Position numbers and translations under genes: made by a program. From a methanotrophic endosymbiont of Bathymodiolus puteoserpentis (Logatchev) (lineage in GTDB: Bacteria > Pseudomonadota > Gammaproteobacteria > Methylococcales > Methylomonadaceae), in contig NZ_FQTQ01000126.1 in NCBI RefSeq assembly GCF_900128525.1, positions 1 to 64,000 on the forward strand: a stretch of 64,000 nt of DNA, given 5' to 3'. The notes beneath the pieces are model-generated. The model was not told the origin of the DNA, did no database searches, and saw nothing but the letters and a program-made list of their open reading frames with translations. This document shows, in pieces, positions 7,498-16,809 of the stretch (position 1 is its first letter; each line of letters opens with the position of its first letter).

Positions 7498-10347
7498 TTA
7501 CTGCATGATCTCTTGCCACCATTGAGCTACTTGTTGGCGTATATCAACAAGCTCATCTTGTGCTACAACGGCTTTATTGCCTTGTAATGCCTCTTTATGC
7601 CCGCGATTACGAAATAAGCAATAAGCTTGCTTTAACGTCGTTACCGCCTCTGCATTTAGTAAATTTTTCTCAGCTAAAGTATCTAATATACGCATATTAT
7701 CGGTAAAATCCGTTAAACTTGGGTATTTTTCCGCCCAAGCTAATACGCAGAACTGGACAATAAACTCTATATCTGTAATACCACCAACACCTTGTTTTAA
7801 GTAAAAAACTTCTTTATTACTTTTATCCAGCGTTTTGCGCATTTTTTCACGCATTGCTCGTACCTCTGCTTTAAGCTCAGTTTCAACTCGTGGTAAGCTT
7901 AAAATCCGTTGCCGTATCGCTGCAAATTTTGCCTGTATTTGTGTATCACCTGCCACAAAACGCGCCCGAACTAGAGCTTGGTGCTCCCAAGTCCATGCTT
8001 CTTCTTTTAAATATTGCTCGTAGCGATTAATAGGAGCAACTAATAAGCCGGACTCACCACTCGGTCGTAAACGTAGGTCAATTTCATACAACAGACCTGA
8101 CAGCATCTGTGTATTGAGTAAGCTTCTCACTCGTTGACCTAGCGTGGCATAAAACTGCGAACTACCAATTTTCTTACCCCCATCCGTGAGCGCATTACTA
8201 TCAGGGTAATCAAAAACAAAAACCAAATCTAAATCGGAGCTATAACTCAGCTCAATGCCCCCTAATTTACCAAAGCCAATAATTGCAAAATGCGTATTTT
8301 CTATACTCGTATCTGGCAGCGTACCGTACTTTTCAGTCAAAATACGCCAAGCAATCTGCACCGCCTGCTCTAAAATCACCTCGGCAATATAAGTTAAATA
8401 ATCGCTCACGACCATTAAAGGAGCGGCCCCCATAATATCCGCAGCTGCAATACGTAATACATTAAGATGTTTAAACTTATGCAAGCCAAACATTAACTGC
8501 TCTATATCCGTTGGATCAATTTGCGCCAATAATTCAGCTAACTGTTGCTGTAAAGCTGCTTTCTCTAATGGTTCATAAAGTGAACGCGTGTCCAGTAATT
8601 CATCAAATAAAATCGGATATTTAGCTAAATACTCACTAATCCACGGGCTAGCAGCAACCAATTTAATCATTTGCTGTAAGGCTTTATTATTTTCAGCAAG
8701 CAATGATAAATAGACATTACGTCCCGCTAAAGCCTCAAACAAAGCACATAACCGCTTTAATGTAATACAAGGATTTTTGACCTGAGCGACAGCATCAATT
8801 ATTTGCGGCATTAACTTATCTAAAACCATCGCACCTTTACTTGTTAAACGCTTAATAGCGGATGATGTTTTAAAGTTATTTAATAGGCTGAATACCTCTT
8901 CCGCCTTACGATAGCCAATTTCTCCTAATTTATTTAAGATAATGTCTTCATCTGCCTGCCCAGTCCAAATTTCAGTACTTACTGAAGGCTTAGACTGTTC
9001 TTCTGCTATAGAAAAAACCAGTACAAAAATACGGTGTACCTGCTCACGCACCTTATCTAACTCAATTTTAAAGCGAGGCCAATTATCATAGCCCATAGAA
9101 AATGCCAAAATCGCCTGTTGTTGTGGCTTTTTGGGTAAATCATGCGCCTGTTTATCTTGATATTCCTGAATATGATTTTCCACACGGCGCAGAAATTTAT
9201 AAGCGCTTAATAATTGCTCAGCATCTTCAGGCAACAATAACACCTTCTCACCTAATAGCTGTAAAATTAATTGTATCCGTCGCTCTTGCAGATCCACATC
9301 TTGACCACCACGAATTAATTGAAATGCTTGGCCAATAAATTCAATCTCACGAATGCCTCCTGGCCCTAGCTTCACATTGTCCATGCGATCTTTACGCTGC
9401 AACTCTTGAGTAATCTGTATTTTTAACGAGCGCAATTCTTCAAAAGCACCATAATCTAAGTAACGTCGATACACAAAAGGTTTAATCAGCTGCATAAATT
9501 TTTCGCCGCCCAACGGATCGCCAGCAACGGGACGCACTTTAACCATCGCATAACGTTCCCACTCACGCGCTTGAGTTTGGTAATAATTTTCCAGACCATC
9601 AAAAGTCATGATGATGGGGCCACTATCGCCAAAAGGACGTAAACGTATATCTGTACGAAAAACAAAGCCATCAGCCGTGATTTCATCTAATACTTTAACT
9701 AATGAGCGACAAATACGGCTAAAAAATTCACCATAGCTGGTTTCTTTACGATCAGCTAAAACACCATCCTGCTGATAAGCAAAAATTAGATCAATATCCG
9801 AAGAATAATTTAACTCCCACGCACCTAATTTCCCCATACCTAAAACCACTAAGTTCTGGGCTGTACCATCAGATAAAACAGGTGTACCACGCCGTATACA
9901 CGCTTGTTTGTATAAATAATCGAGAGCATACTGAATACAACTTTCTGCTAATTCTGTTAAATCTGCCAAAGTCTCTGCTAGATCGGACCACCCAGCTAAA
10001 TCACGCCAAGCAATACGCAACATCTGTTTATTGCGAAATTGACGTAAAAACTTCATCAATTCCGCATCATTAGCGATCATTTGTTGATTTAATTGCTGTT
10101 GATAAGTTAGGCGCACATCAGCGTTAAACAAATCACCAGAATCAATAAGCTCAAATAAAAACGATGGCTGCCGAGTACAGGTCTGAGCAATAAACTCACT
10201 ACAACAAAAAATGCTAGGCAGAGTACTTTTAACTTGCTTGTTTTCAGGAAATTTAAGATTTAAAGCTTGTACAGATTGCGTAAAATTCTGCAGGTGTAAA
10301 TTAACAGTGTGGTGTAATTCAGCAGGAATTTTTTCTAGAGAAAACAT
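7498..10347 (-). CDS. glnE: Bifunctional glutamine synthetase adenylyltransferase / deadenylylase
   Basis: Controls glutamine synthetase by adding or removing AMP in response to PII and glutamine, linking nitrogen status to ammonia assimilation; cytoplasmic. At 949 residues it has the full family length. Two nucleotidyltransferase modules are visible: GMGKLGAWELNYSSDIDLIF in the N-terminal half (deadenylylase side) and GFGKLGGIELSYSSDLDLVF in the C-terminal half (adenylylase side), each followed by a helical region containing GVGGITDIEF or GPGGIREIEF. An AGAGGA site lies just upstream of the ATG at 10347. It is monocistronic, with a strong palindrome upstream. Confidence 0.96.
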   Translation of the reverse strand: MFSLEKIPAELHHTVNLHLQNFTQSVQALNLKFPENKQVKSTLPSIFCCSEFIAQTCTRQPSFLFELIDSGDLFNADVRLTYQQQLNQQMIANDAELMKFLRQFRNKQMLRIAWRDLAGWSDLAETLADLTELAESCIQYALDYLYKQACIRRGTPVLSDGTAQNLVVLGMGKLGAWELNYSSDIDLIFAYQQDGVLADRKETSYGEFFSRICRSLVKVLDEITADGFVFRTDIRLRPFGDSGPIIMTFDGLENYYQTQAREWERYAMVKVRPVAGDPLGGEKFMQLIKPFVYRRYLDYGAFEELRSLKIQITQELQRKDRMDNVKLGPGGIREIEFIGQAFQLIRGGQDVDLQERRIQLILQLLGEKVLLLPEDAEQLLSAYKFLRRVENHIQEYQDKQAHDLPKKPQQQAILAFSMGYDNWPRFKIELDKVREQVHRIFVLVFSIAEEQSKPSVSTEIWTGQADEDIILNKLGEIGYRKAEEVFSLLNNFKTSSAIKRLTSKGAMVLDKLMPQIIDAVAQVKNPCITLKRLCALFEALAGRNVYLSLLAENNKALQQMIKLVAASPWISEYLAKYPILFDELLDTRSLYEPLEKAALQQQLAELLAQIDPTDIEQLMFGLHKFKHLNVLRIAAADIMGAAPLMVVSDYLTYIAEVILEQAVQIAWRILTEKYGTLPDTSIENTHFAIIGFGKLGGIELSYSSDLDLVFVFDYPDSNALTDGGKKIGSSQFYATLGQRVRSLLNTQMLSGLLYEIDLRLRPSGESGLLVAPINRYEQYLKEEAWTWEHQALVRARFVAGDTQIQAKFAAIRQRILSLPRVETELKAEVRAMREKMRKTLDKSNKEVFYLKQGVGGITDIEFIVQFCVLAWAEKYPSLTDFTDNMRILDTLAEKNLLNAEAVTTLKQAYCLFRNRGHKEALQGNKAVVAQDELVDIRQQVAQWWQEIMQ

Positions 10348-10487
10348 AACGTCCTCTGGAGTAAGAAATAAAATGGGGTATGAACAAACCTACAAAACAG
10401 GGAGGGAGGAGAAGCTAGGGCGAGCTGCCACAAGAACATGAAAGCTAGCTAGAAGGCGACACCCTTCATCTTCAGTTCACACTTTAA

Positions 10488-10546
10488 GTGGGAGTGGCTT
10501 TAGCCACGATAGTGGCATGAACTATCGTGGCTAAAGCCACTCCCAC
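10488..10546. repeat. 26-bp perfect inverted repeat (REP-like palindrome)
   Basis: Arms at 10488-10513 and 10521-10546 are perfectly complementary and flank the seven-base loop GGCATGA. The left arm begins GTGGGAGTGGCTTTAGCCAC. The palindrome lies between the 3' end of the DEAD-box helicase gene and the 5' end of glnE. No T-run follows, so it is more likely a mobile REP/MITE-type palindrome than a plain terminator, although its RNA would fold strongly. Confidence 0.8.
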
Positions 10547-10626
10547 GAAACATATTAAATCAGCACTAAAAGTGTAAACTACTTTTGGCACTATATAAAG
10601 GATGCCGAAGGTTCTTTACAAATTAC

Positions 10627-12369
10627 TTATTTTTTTGGGCTTCTTCTAGGTTTTCTAGATGACTTATCACCACCACGCGATTTACTCTGTCTAGGGATAT
10701 TATCGCTTTCTTTAACAACCGACATTCTTAGCTGCTGACCCGCAACACGCGCATTTTGCAAATCTTTTAACAACTCTGCCGGCATACCTTTAGGTAAATC
10801 AACAATACTGAATTCCCCATGCATATCAATTTGACCAATCTCTTTGCCGTCTAAACCCGCTTCATTAGCAATCGCGCCAACGATATTACCAGGCTTCGCA
10901 CCATGATCTTTACCCACTTCAATACGGTAACGCTCAAGGCCATCGCTTAATGAAGCAGAACCTTTACGTCTAACTGAATTTCTTTCACGATCATTACGGC
11001 CTCTCTCACGACCACGCTCGGAGCGCTCTTTGATTTTAGCTGGCTTTTTCAATAATAAAGGCTCATCGCCTTGCACTAACTTAGCTAAGGCAGCAGCAAT
11101 CTCAATCGCCGGCACATCATGTTCTGTTTCATACTGCTCAATAACTTTAGTATAAAACTCCAACTCTTCACTAGCTAAAGTATCGGTAATTTTTTGTTTA
11201 AAACGATTCACCCGCTTATCGTTAATCACCTCTGTAGAAGGTAACTCCATTAATTCAATACGTTTCTTAGTTGCACGTTCAATCGCAGCTAACATACGTT
11301 TTTCACGAGGTGCAACAAATAAGATAGCATCTCCCGCTTTACCCGCACGCCCCGTACGACCGATACGATGCACATAAGCTTCGGTATCATAAGGAATATC
11401 ATAGTTAACAACGTGACTAATACGTGGTACATCAAGACCACGCGCAGCAACATCAGTTGCGACTAAAATATCCAATTTACCATTTTTTAATCTAGCAATT
11501 GTTTTTTCACGTTGATTTTGTGCTAGATCACCATTAATCGGCGCTGCAGAAAAACCACGCGCTTCTAGTTTTTCTGCTAGTTCGACCGTTGAATTTTTAG
11601 TGCGCACGAAAATAATCATGCCATCAAAGGTTTCAGCTTCCAGAATACGCGTTAGAGCATCTAACTTATGCATACCACTAACAGTCCAATAACGCTGGCG
11701 AATCGTTTCTGCCGTGGTTGTTTTCACTTTAATAGTCACGTGCTCAGGATTATCCAGATGCTCATTGGCAATACGGCGGATAACCGTAGGCATCGTCGCA
11801 GAAAACAACGCTTTTTGACAGTCAGTAGGTAATTGCTCTAAAACCCACTCAACATCATCGATAAAACCCATCCGTAACATTTCATCCGCTTCATCTAAAA
11901 CAAGACATTTTAAATTATCTAATTTTAAACTGTTTTTACGCATATGATCCATCACACGACCTGGCGTACCAACCACCACATGCGCACCACGTCTAAGCAT
12001 ACGTAATTGCCCCGAATAATCTTGTCCACCATAAATAGGTGCAACATGAAAACCCTTTAAGTGCTTTGCATAAGTTTGAAAAGCTTCAGCAACCTGAATG
12101 GCTAATTCACGCGTAGGCGCTAATACTAAAACCTGTGTTGCTTTTAATTTTACATCAATTTTTGATAATAACGGCAATGCAAAAGCCGCTGTTTTACCTG
12201 TACCCGTTTGTGCCTGACCCAGTACATCTTTGCCATCCAGAATTAATGGAATAGTTTGCGCTTGAATCGGAGAAGGCGTTTCGTAGCCCACATCATCCAA
12301 AGCCTTTAAAAGCGGCGCGATAAGATTTAAGTCAGAAAATTTTGGAAGTGAAGATACTTCGTCAGTCAT
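10627..12369 (-). CDS. deaD: DEAD-box ATP-dependent RNA helicase (DeaD/CsdA type)
   Basis: Unwinds RNA during ribosome assembly, mRNA decay and cold growth. I place the start at the ATG of 12369, which has AGGAAC five bases upstream and gives MTDEVSSLPKFSDL; the open frame extends to 12462 but the extra 31 residues look like leader. The 580-residue protein has the Q motif, AQTGTGKTAAF (Walker A), the DEAD box, SAT, and HRIGRTGRAG in the second RecA-like domain. After these come a dimerisation-like segment, an Arg/Lys/Glu-rich stretch, the DbpA/CsdA RNA-binding fold (RYRIEVGKDHGAKPGNIVGA) and a basic tail. The C-terminal module distinguishes it from RhlE or SrmB. The leader from 12370 may form a cold-shock type 5' UTR, which I cannot test. 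Confidence 0.9.
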   Translation of the reverse strand: MTDEVSSLPKFSDLNLIAPLLKALDDVGYETPSPIQAQTIPLILDGKDVLGQAQTGTGKTAAFALPLLSKIDVKLKATQVLVLAPTRELAIQVAEAFQTYAKHLKGFHVAPIYGGQDYSGQLRMLRRGAHVVVGTPGRVMDHMRKNSLKLDNLKCLVLDEADEMLRMGFIDDVEWVLEQLPTDCQKALFSATMPTVIRRIANEHLDNPEHVTIKVKTTTAETIRQRYWTVSGMHKLDALTRILEAETFDGMIIFVRTKNSTVELAEKLEARGFSAAPINGDLAQNQREKTIARLKNGKLDILVATDVAARGLDVPRISHVVNYDIPYDTEAYVHRIGRTGRAGKAGDAILFVAPREKRMLAAIERATKKRIELMELPSTEVINDKRVNRFKQKITDTLASEELEFYTKVIEQYETEHDVPAIEIAAALAKLVQGDEPLLLKKPAKIKERSERGRERGRNDRERNSVRRKGSASLSDGLERYRIEVGKDHGAKPGNIVGAIANEAGLDGKEIGQIDMHGEFSIVDLPKGMPAELLKDLQNARVAGQQLRMSVVKESDNIPRQSKSRGGDKSSRKPRRSPKK

Positions 12370-12691
12370 AGTGTTCCTAATTGTAGAGTTTTCGCCTGCA
12401 AAATCTTGGTTAAAAACCCTCAGCTCTCTGCTTTTCTTGAACAAGAAAAATCTGTAAGACACTATATTTTGACTGGCGAATTGTATTTACCTGGTTAATA
12501 TTTTTCGTAATCATGACAAGTTTTGAAAAGATTACTCTACTATGATACCCTAAGTGACTGTTTTATGCGCTATTTATTTACATTTAACTCACATTTTCAG
12601 CCTTTATTTCACTATCAATTAAGTGAGTCGATCAATCAAGTGGATGAGACGCTACAAATATCCAGTTTAAGCACTATTATCGAAGGCTGGA

Positions 12692-13732
12692 TTAAATATT
12701 TACCTGCAACACATCTACCCCCTCCCAAATACTCTCAGTAAATTCAGGCGTTATTTCAGGCATACCGTCTTTCATCCAATCAACCAATACACGTGCAATA
12801 TTTGGGTAAGTGATATGAACAGCATGAGGGTGATGCAACCATTCTTCAATTACTTCTGGGTCCATATCATTCATGGTATGGCCATAGCCCAACTGCTTTA
12901 AAGCCGCTGCATTAGAAATTTGCTCCATTTGCGCATGCAAAGGCTTAGCAAGGATTTTTTTACCTAATTGTAAGGATTCACTGGCTAGCTCAAAACCGGC
13001 ATTACTGATAATTCCCTGACAATCGTATAAATCTTTTTGAAAGCCCTCTCTTGATAAAGGGTGACAAATAATAGACTCATATTTACTAACAACAGGAGTA
13101 GGAGAGTACAAATGAAATTGAAAATTTTCGAAGGGACACAAGTGTTTAATGACTTCATGCTGGTCCTCAAAGGGCAGGTAAACAACAATCTTATTGCTTT
13201 GCGTACTTTTAGGGAATTCCGGTGTATCAATAATCGGCGGCAATATTGGCTGGCCAAAATGATGCCAATGCAAGCCTATCCCGATATCAGCAGGTGCGAA
13301 ATTTTTCATAACAAGATCAGCAATTGGATCAGATCCTGCGCGCGGAATATCATGATTAAAAGCATATTGATGTCCTATGCCTAAAACCTTTTTTTTCTGC
13401 TTTTTAGCTGCCCAAGCGGTCACGGGCTCAAAATCACTGATAACCAAATCAAATTTTGATAAATCAAGCGCCTTAATATCTTTAATAAATCGAATTGGCT
13501 TTGCCTCAATCGCCGTTTTAAGATAGTTGACCTGCCCTTTATCGGTATTAAAGGTCAAACCTTCACGATGCTGGTAGCCATTAAAAACATCCATATCAAA
13601 ATACTTATTCGATGGTCGTCCAGTGAATTGAAAAGTCACATCAAACCCTGCTGCATACAACTCTTTCGCCATCACTCTTGCACGCGTAATATGTCCATTA
13701 CCCGTCCCCTGAACTCCGTAAAATATTCTCAT
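12692..13732 (-). CDS. MJ1255/VC2487-family glycosyltransferase
   Basis: A GT-B fold protein of 346 residues beginning MRIFYGVQGTGNGHITRA, the glycine/His nucleotide-sugar-side motif of this uncharacterised family. The C-terminal half carries the donor-binding segment ISNAGFELASESLQLGKK followed by PLHAQMEQISNA, as in MurG/UGT-like enzymes. Substrate is unknown. Its ATG lies inside the stop of the upstream PAP2 phosphatase gene (four-base overlap at 13729-13732), so the two are translationally coupled, which suggests a shared lipid-linked glycan or glycolipid pathway. Confidence 0.8.
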   Translation of the reverse strand: MRIFYGVQGTGNGHITRARVMAKELYAAGFDVTFQFTGRPSNKYFDMDVFNGYQHREGLTFNTDKGQVNYLKTAIEAKPIRFIKDIKALDLSKFDLVISDFEPVTAWAAKKQKKKVLGIGHQYAFNHDIPRAGSDPIADLVMKNFAPADIGIGLHWHHFGQPILPPIIDTPEFPKSTQSNKIVVYLPFEDQHEVIKHLCPFENFQFHLYSPTPVVSKYESIICHPLSREGFQKDLYDCQGIISNAGFELASESLQLGKKILAKPLHAQMEQISNAAALKQLGYGHTMNDMDPEVIEEWLHHPHAVHITYPNIARVLVDWMKDGMPEITPEFTESIWEGVDVLQVNI

Positions 13733-14253
13733 GACATTAATTGATTTAAACTGAAAAAAGAAACACTAACGCCCAGAACCATTCCAACCAAAGTATCTGT
13801 TGGAAAATGCACTCCAAGCACTACACGAGAAAACCCCACCAAGGCTGCCCATAAGAGTAAAGGCAGCATCAATAAGGGCATAAAGAACCCTGTTATCGTT
13901 GCAACCATAAATGCTGCAGACGTGTGCCCCGAAGGGAAGCTAAATTGATCTGAAGGTGTCACTAAGCTGTGAAAATTTTTTAAAGCCGCTTGCGGGCGAT
14001 TGCGTTTGAAGCCATTTTTCAGTATGAAATATACTGGCCTCTCAATTAAAAAAGCAAATAGCAACGTTTGTAAAAAAACACTCTCTACTCCCTCTCTCAG
14101 ATAAAGAAAACCGATTAGTAAAGCGTATAAATGTCCATCTCCAGTACGAGAAATATAACGTGAAAATAAAGCTAAATGTTGGTAGACTCCTGCATTGATT
14201 AAGCGCGTGAACATAAAAACATCATATTTATGGACGGAATAAATCAGTTTCAT
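13729..14253 (-). CDS. PAP2-family membrane phosphatase
   Basis: Probable lipid phosphatase of the inner membrane (phosphatidic acid, undecaprenyl diphosphate or a similar lipid phosphate). The 174 residues show the three signature motifs in order: KNGFKRNRP (KX6RP type), PSGHTSAAF and SRVVLGVHFPTD, the last two carrying the catalytic His pair. Hydrophobic segments lie between and after them. It is the upstream member of a two-gene unit with the MJ1255-like glycosyltransferase. A role in recycling undecaprenyl carrier is possible but unproven. Confidence 0.87.
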   Translation of the reverse strand: MKLIYSVHKYDVFMFTRLINAGVYQHLALFSRYISRTGDGHLYALLIGFLYLREGVESVFLQTLLFAFLIERPVYFILKNGFKRNRPQAALKNFHSLVTPSDQFSFPSGHTSAAFMVATITGFFMPLLMLPLLLWAALVGFSRVVLGVHFPTDTLVGMVLGVSVSFFSLNQLMS

Positions 14254-14374
14254 TTTTCTTACCTCTATTTCAGTCTGAATATAATTTCAGATACAAGGGC
14301 TGTACTCAGAACTAAGAATAGTTTTTTACTGTGACAGAATCATGAAGCTTTTTTGAAACTTTTGTGACAAGCAC

Positions 14375-14620
14375 TTAACGAATAAGCGATTCCTTTTTAC
14401 TACGTCGGTAAGCTTTCGCTTTTTGCCAAGCTTTACGACTGTGCTTATTCTTATCAAACAGCCTAATAAGCCTGCGTTTAACCTTATTAGAGGCCTTAAA
14501 CATAATCGCCAAACCAACGATCATTGTTGGTAAACCAAAAGGCACCGGCAAGGGAAATAAAATCATCCCGATAACAAAAATAAAACCACCTAACATCAAT
14601 AATAGAGATTTTTTTAGCAT
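14375..14620 (-). CDS. Small membrane protein, PGPGW-like
   Basis: An 81-residue protein: a Lys start, two hydrophobic segments (about residues 4-22 and 28-42) joined by the turn FPLPVPFGLP, then a strongly basic C-terminal tail of about 35 residues rich in Lys and Arg. The arrangement resembles the PGPGW family of putative transmembrane proteins of unknown function. It lies 121 bases downstream of the PAP2 gene's 5' side on the same strand, without overlap. The basic tail probably stays in the cytoplasm. Confidence 0.6.
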   Translation of the reverse strand: MLKKSLLLMLGGFIFVIGMILFPLPVPFGLPTMIVGLAIMFKASNKVKRRLIRLFDKNKHSRKAWQKAKAYRRSKKESLIR

Positions 14621-15278
14621 TAGTTGCCTCGTTAACTGCCGTAATCAACCAATAAGCCACAAATCATATTCCGTAACCATTTAGACCTCACTTATTAAAT
14701 AACCTCTCCCACTAGAAAGGATGCAGCCATTAAATTAAAGCTATAAGGGCGTGCACAGCAGCACTAGTAGTAACAAAATAACAAGGATTTATGACATGGA
14801 TATAACAATTAAATGAAAATTCGGTGACAGTTAAATTTTAACTTACCGTCCTGTCTCTTTAGTACGACACTGATTAACAACGCCTCTTCAGTAGGTAAGT
14901 CATTGTTTCATTAAGAGAATAATCATAGACCAGACGAAACTATTACTTTTAGAATATGAAACTAGTTGTTTAATAACGACATTTTTTGTTGTTAGTATCA
15001 TTAGCTAAGATAAGAAATCTAAAGATAAATTTTTTACCTTATATTTATAGGCCTACAAGCACTATAAATACTGCTACCGACTAGAATAAGATATATCCAG
15101 TCGGTCATCTTTATAAGAAAATAAGGTTTGGCATCAATACTGCTTTATCGCTATTAATGATATTTATTTTTAACTTATAAACTCCTCCCTGGTAAGCTAA
15201 AAATACTGATATCATTTTAGTCTATATACTTTCACAGCTTAGCTGTGGGTATTTTTATAATAAAAATAAGGAACAACC
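14621..15278. other. Gene-free stretch with a hairpin before the next gene
   Basis: AT-rich, with no credible open frame on either strand. The only structure I see is CACAGC-TTA-GCTGTG at 15233-15247 followed by GGTATTTTT, 32 bases before the ATG of the small exported protein; it could be an attenuator-like or stability hairpin in that gene's leader. Confidence 0.5.
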
Positions 15279-15593
15279 ATGTTAAAAAAAATATTCTTTA
15301 CAGGTCTATTAGTAATAAGTGCTCAAAATGTCATGGCTTTTGGCTTAAGCGATGTTAATGACGCAGCTAACCAAGCTTCTGATGCAGCTAACACTACACA
15401 AAAAGCAGCAGATAAAGTAGAACAAGTAAATGATAAATCTATTTCTGGTATGGCTAAAACCGTGGCCACGGATAGCGCAAAAGAAGGCGTTAATGGGGCA
15501 GTACAAGGTGCAATGTCTGGAAAAATTGTAGAAGGTGGGGCTAGTGGGGCTGTTGACGGCGCGAAAACTAGCATAAATAAATTAATGAACTAA
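15279..15593 (+). CDS. Small exported Ala/Gly-rich protein, unknown function
   Basis: A 104-residue protein preceded by a good AGGAAC site. Residues 1-20 form a signal peptide (Lys-rich start, hydrophobic LLVISAQNVMA, cleavage likely after VMA). The mature part is short, helical and low in complexity: repeated NDAANQASDAANTT-like heptads, then GMAKTVATDSAKEGVNGAVQ and a glycine-zipper-like GAMSGKIVEGGASGAVDGA. No cysteine is present. It looks periplasmic or membrane-surface associated. I do not recognise a family. A hairpin precedes it and a terminator follows, so it is transcribed alone. Confidence 0.65.
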   Translation: MLKKIFFTGLLVISAQNVMAFGLSDVNDAANQASDAANTTQKAADKVEQVNDKSISGMAKTVATDSAKEGVNGAVQGAMSGKIVEGGASGAVDGAKTSINKLMN

Positions 15594-15615
15594 ACATCAT
15601 TAGTCAAATAACTAG

Positions 15616-15648
15616 CCCAGATAACACTCTGTTTTTCTGGGTTTATTT
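15616..15648 (+). terminator. Rho-independent terminator
   Basis: CCCAGA at 15616-15621 pairs with TCTGGG at 15636-15641, followed by TTTATTT. It lies 23 bases after the stop of the small exported protein. Confidence 0.65.
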
Positions 15649-15786
15649 ACCCCCTCCATCTTGCTAGTTTTTTGCCCGCCTTCTGCGTTATAAAAATAAT
15701 TACGTAGCTAGAGCTATGCAGCGTGCCTACGCCTTGCAAACAAAAATCTACATAAATATAGGAGAACTTGCCTATTACGCGCCACC

Positions 15787-16131
15787 TCACTGCACCTTGC
15801 CCAACAAATAATCCAGCCAACTTGCTGGTAAAATTCGTTTTAAAAAGCCAAATAAATACGTAGGAAAAGTGACATAGTAGCGAATTTTAGGGCGTTTCGA
15901 TTGCATGGCATGAATAACTTTTTCCACCACGGCATCAGCTGGTAAAGTAAACGGGGCAGCGGGGCCTTTCTTTTGTAATCGCGCTTCCATCGCTAAATAA
16001 GTATTTTTATGAACACTGTTAGCTGAATCTATGTTTTTTTGATAAGCAACAAAAGCATTTTTTCTAAAGTCACTACTAATCGGCCCTGGTTCAATCAGTG
16101 ATAAATGAATATTGCTGCCTTTTAATTCCAA
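15787..16131 (-). pseudogene. 3' fragment of a short-chain dehydrogenase gene, copy A
   Basis: Encodes the last 113-114 residues of the same SDR protein found at 20377-21045: it opens at ELKGSNIHLSLIEPGP and runs to the natural C-terminus LPASWLDYLLGKVQ. It lacks the cofactor-binding and catalytic parts (TGxxxGIG, YxxxK), so it cannot be an active enzyme. It differs by a few residues from copy B (19750-20094), for example Val for Ala and KVQ for QVQ, so it is the older or independently drifting copy. Immediately beyond its 5' end lies the same IS-end mosaic as beyond copy B. Confidence 0.85.
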
Positions 16132-16133
16132 AG

Positions 16134-16417
16134 ATCAAAAGGGTCAGACTCTAATACTGCTTACTTAAGGAAAATCCATTAATAATCAATGATCTGCGAC
16201 TATCAAATGGCGAGTAATAATTGATTTATTTTGATATGGAATAAATAGTCAACAACTTACAGCGAGTAAGCCCGTTATTATTTCATTAGGTTAATTGTAA
16301 AATGTTGATTTTAGTGCCTTCCAAGAAAATTTCAAGATTGCCTTTTTAGTAACTTCTCATTATCCACAGGCAATTATTTAAAAGTTGTTTTACAATATAT
16401 TCTATGAACTCGCCTAA
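16134..16417. mobile_element. Mosaic of IS ends: IS4-B left end plus IS66 left end
   Basis: Starts GATCAAAAGGGTCAGACTC and matches the left end of the IS4-family element IS4-B (same sequence at 18161-18260) for about 110 bases. It then runs through about 100 bases found only here and in the second mosaic, and ends with the first 69 bases of the IS66 element (16349-16417), including its terminal repeat and the ATGAACTCGCCTAA start of the transposase. The whole block recurs at 20096-20380. It carries no gene. Confidence 0.8.
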
Positions 16418-16418
16418 A

Positions 16419-16784
16419 GAGATGAATTCCGCTATTGCAAATAGCTTTTTGCTGAACAGCCCGAATAATGCATTGGACTGCTATTTTTTAATTCTTTTTT
16501 CGAAACCGATGGATTTTCATTGCGATCACCCATAAAGCTTCCTTTTTTTACTCATTTTCACCCATTATCCCTGTTTTTAGAGCAGACAATTGCCTTGAAC
16601 AAATAAGGTTAGATTGTGATCGCGAAGCGAGCCACAATCTGAACCATTTGTTGGACAAGCCCGGTTTACCCTTTGAGATGAATTCCGCTATTGCAAATAG
16701 CTTTTTGCTGAACAGCCCGAATAATGCATTGAGCTTCTATTTTTTAATTCTTTTTCCGGAAGTAGGTGGATTTTCATTGCGACT
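16419..16784 (+). repeat. Direct repeat pair of about 110 bp
   Basis: The sequence starting GAGATGAATTCCGCTATTGC occurs at about 16419-16528 and again at about 16675-16784, with differences mainly in the second half. Between the copies, AGATTGTG (16611-16618) and CACAATCT (16633-16640) form a small palindrome. No gene is present in this stretch, which separates the first IS-end mosaic from the nested IS4 elements. Confidence 0.7.
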
Positions 16785-16809
16785 ATCGAAAATCAAAGGG
16801 GTCAGACTC

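Noticed and set aside
12523-12741. 72-codon frame between the helicase and the glycosyltransferase
   Set aside because: Starts at a weak TTG, has no ribosome site, and its end overlaps the 3' end of the well-supported glycosyltransferase gene.
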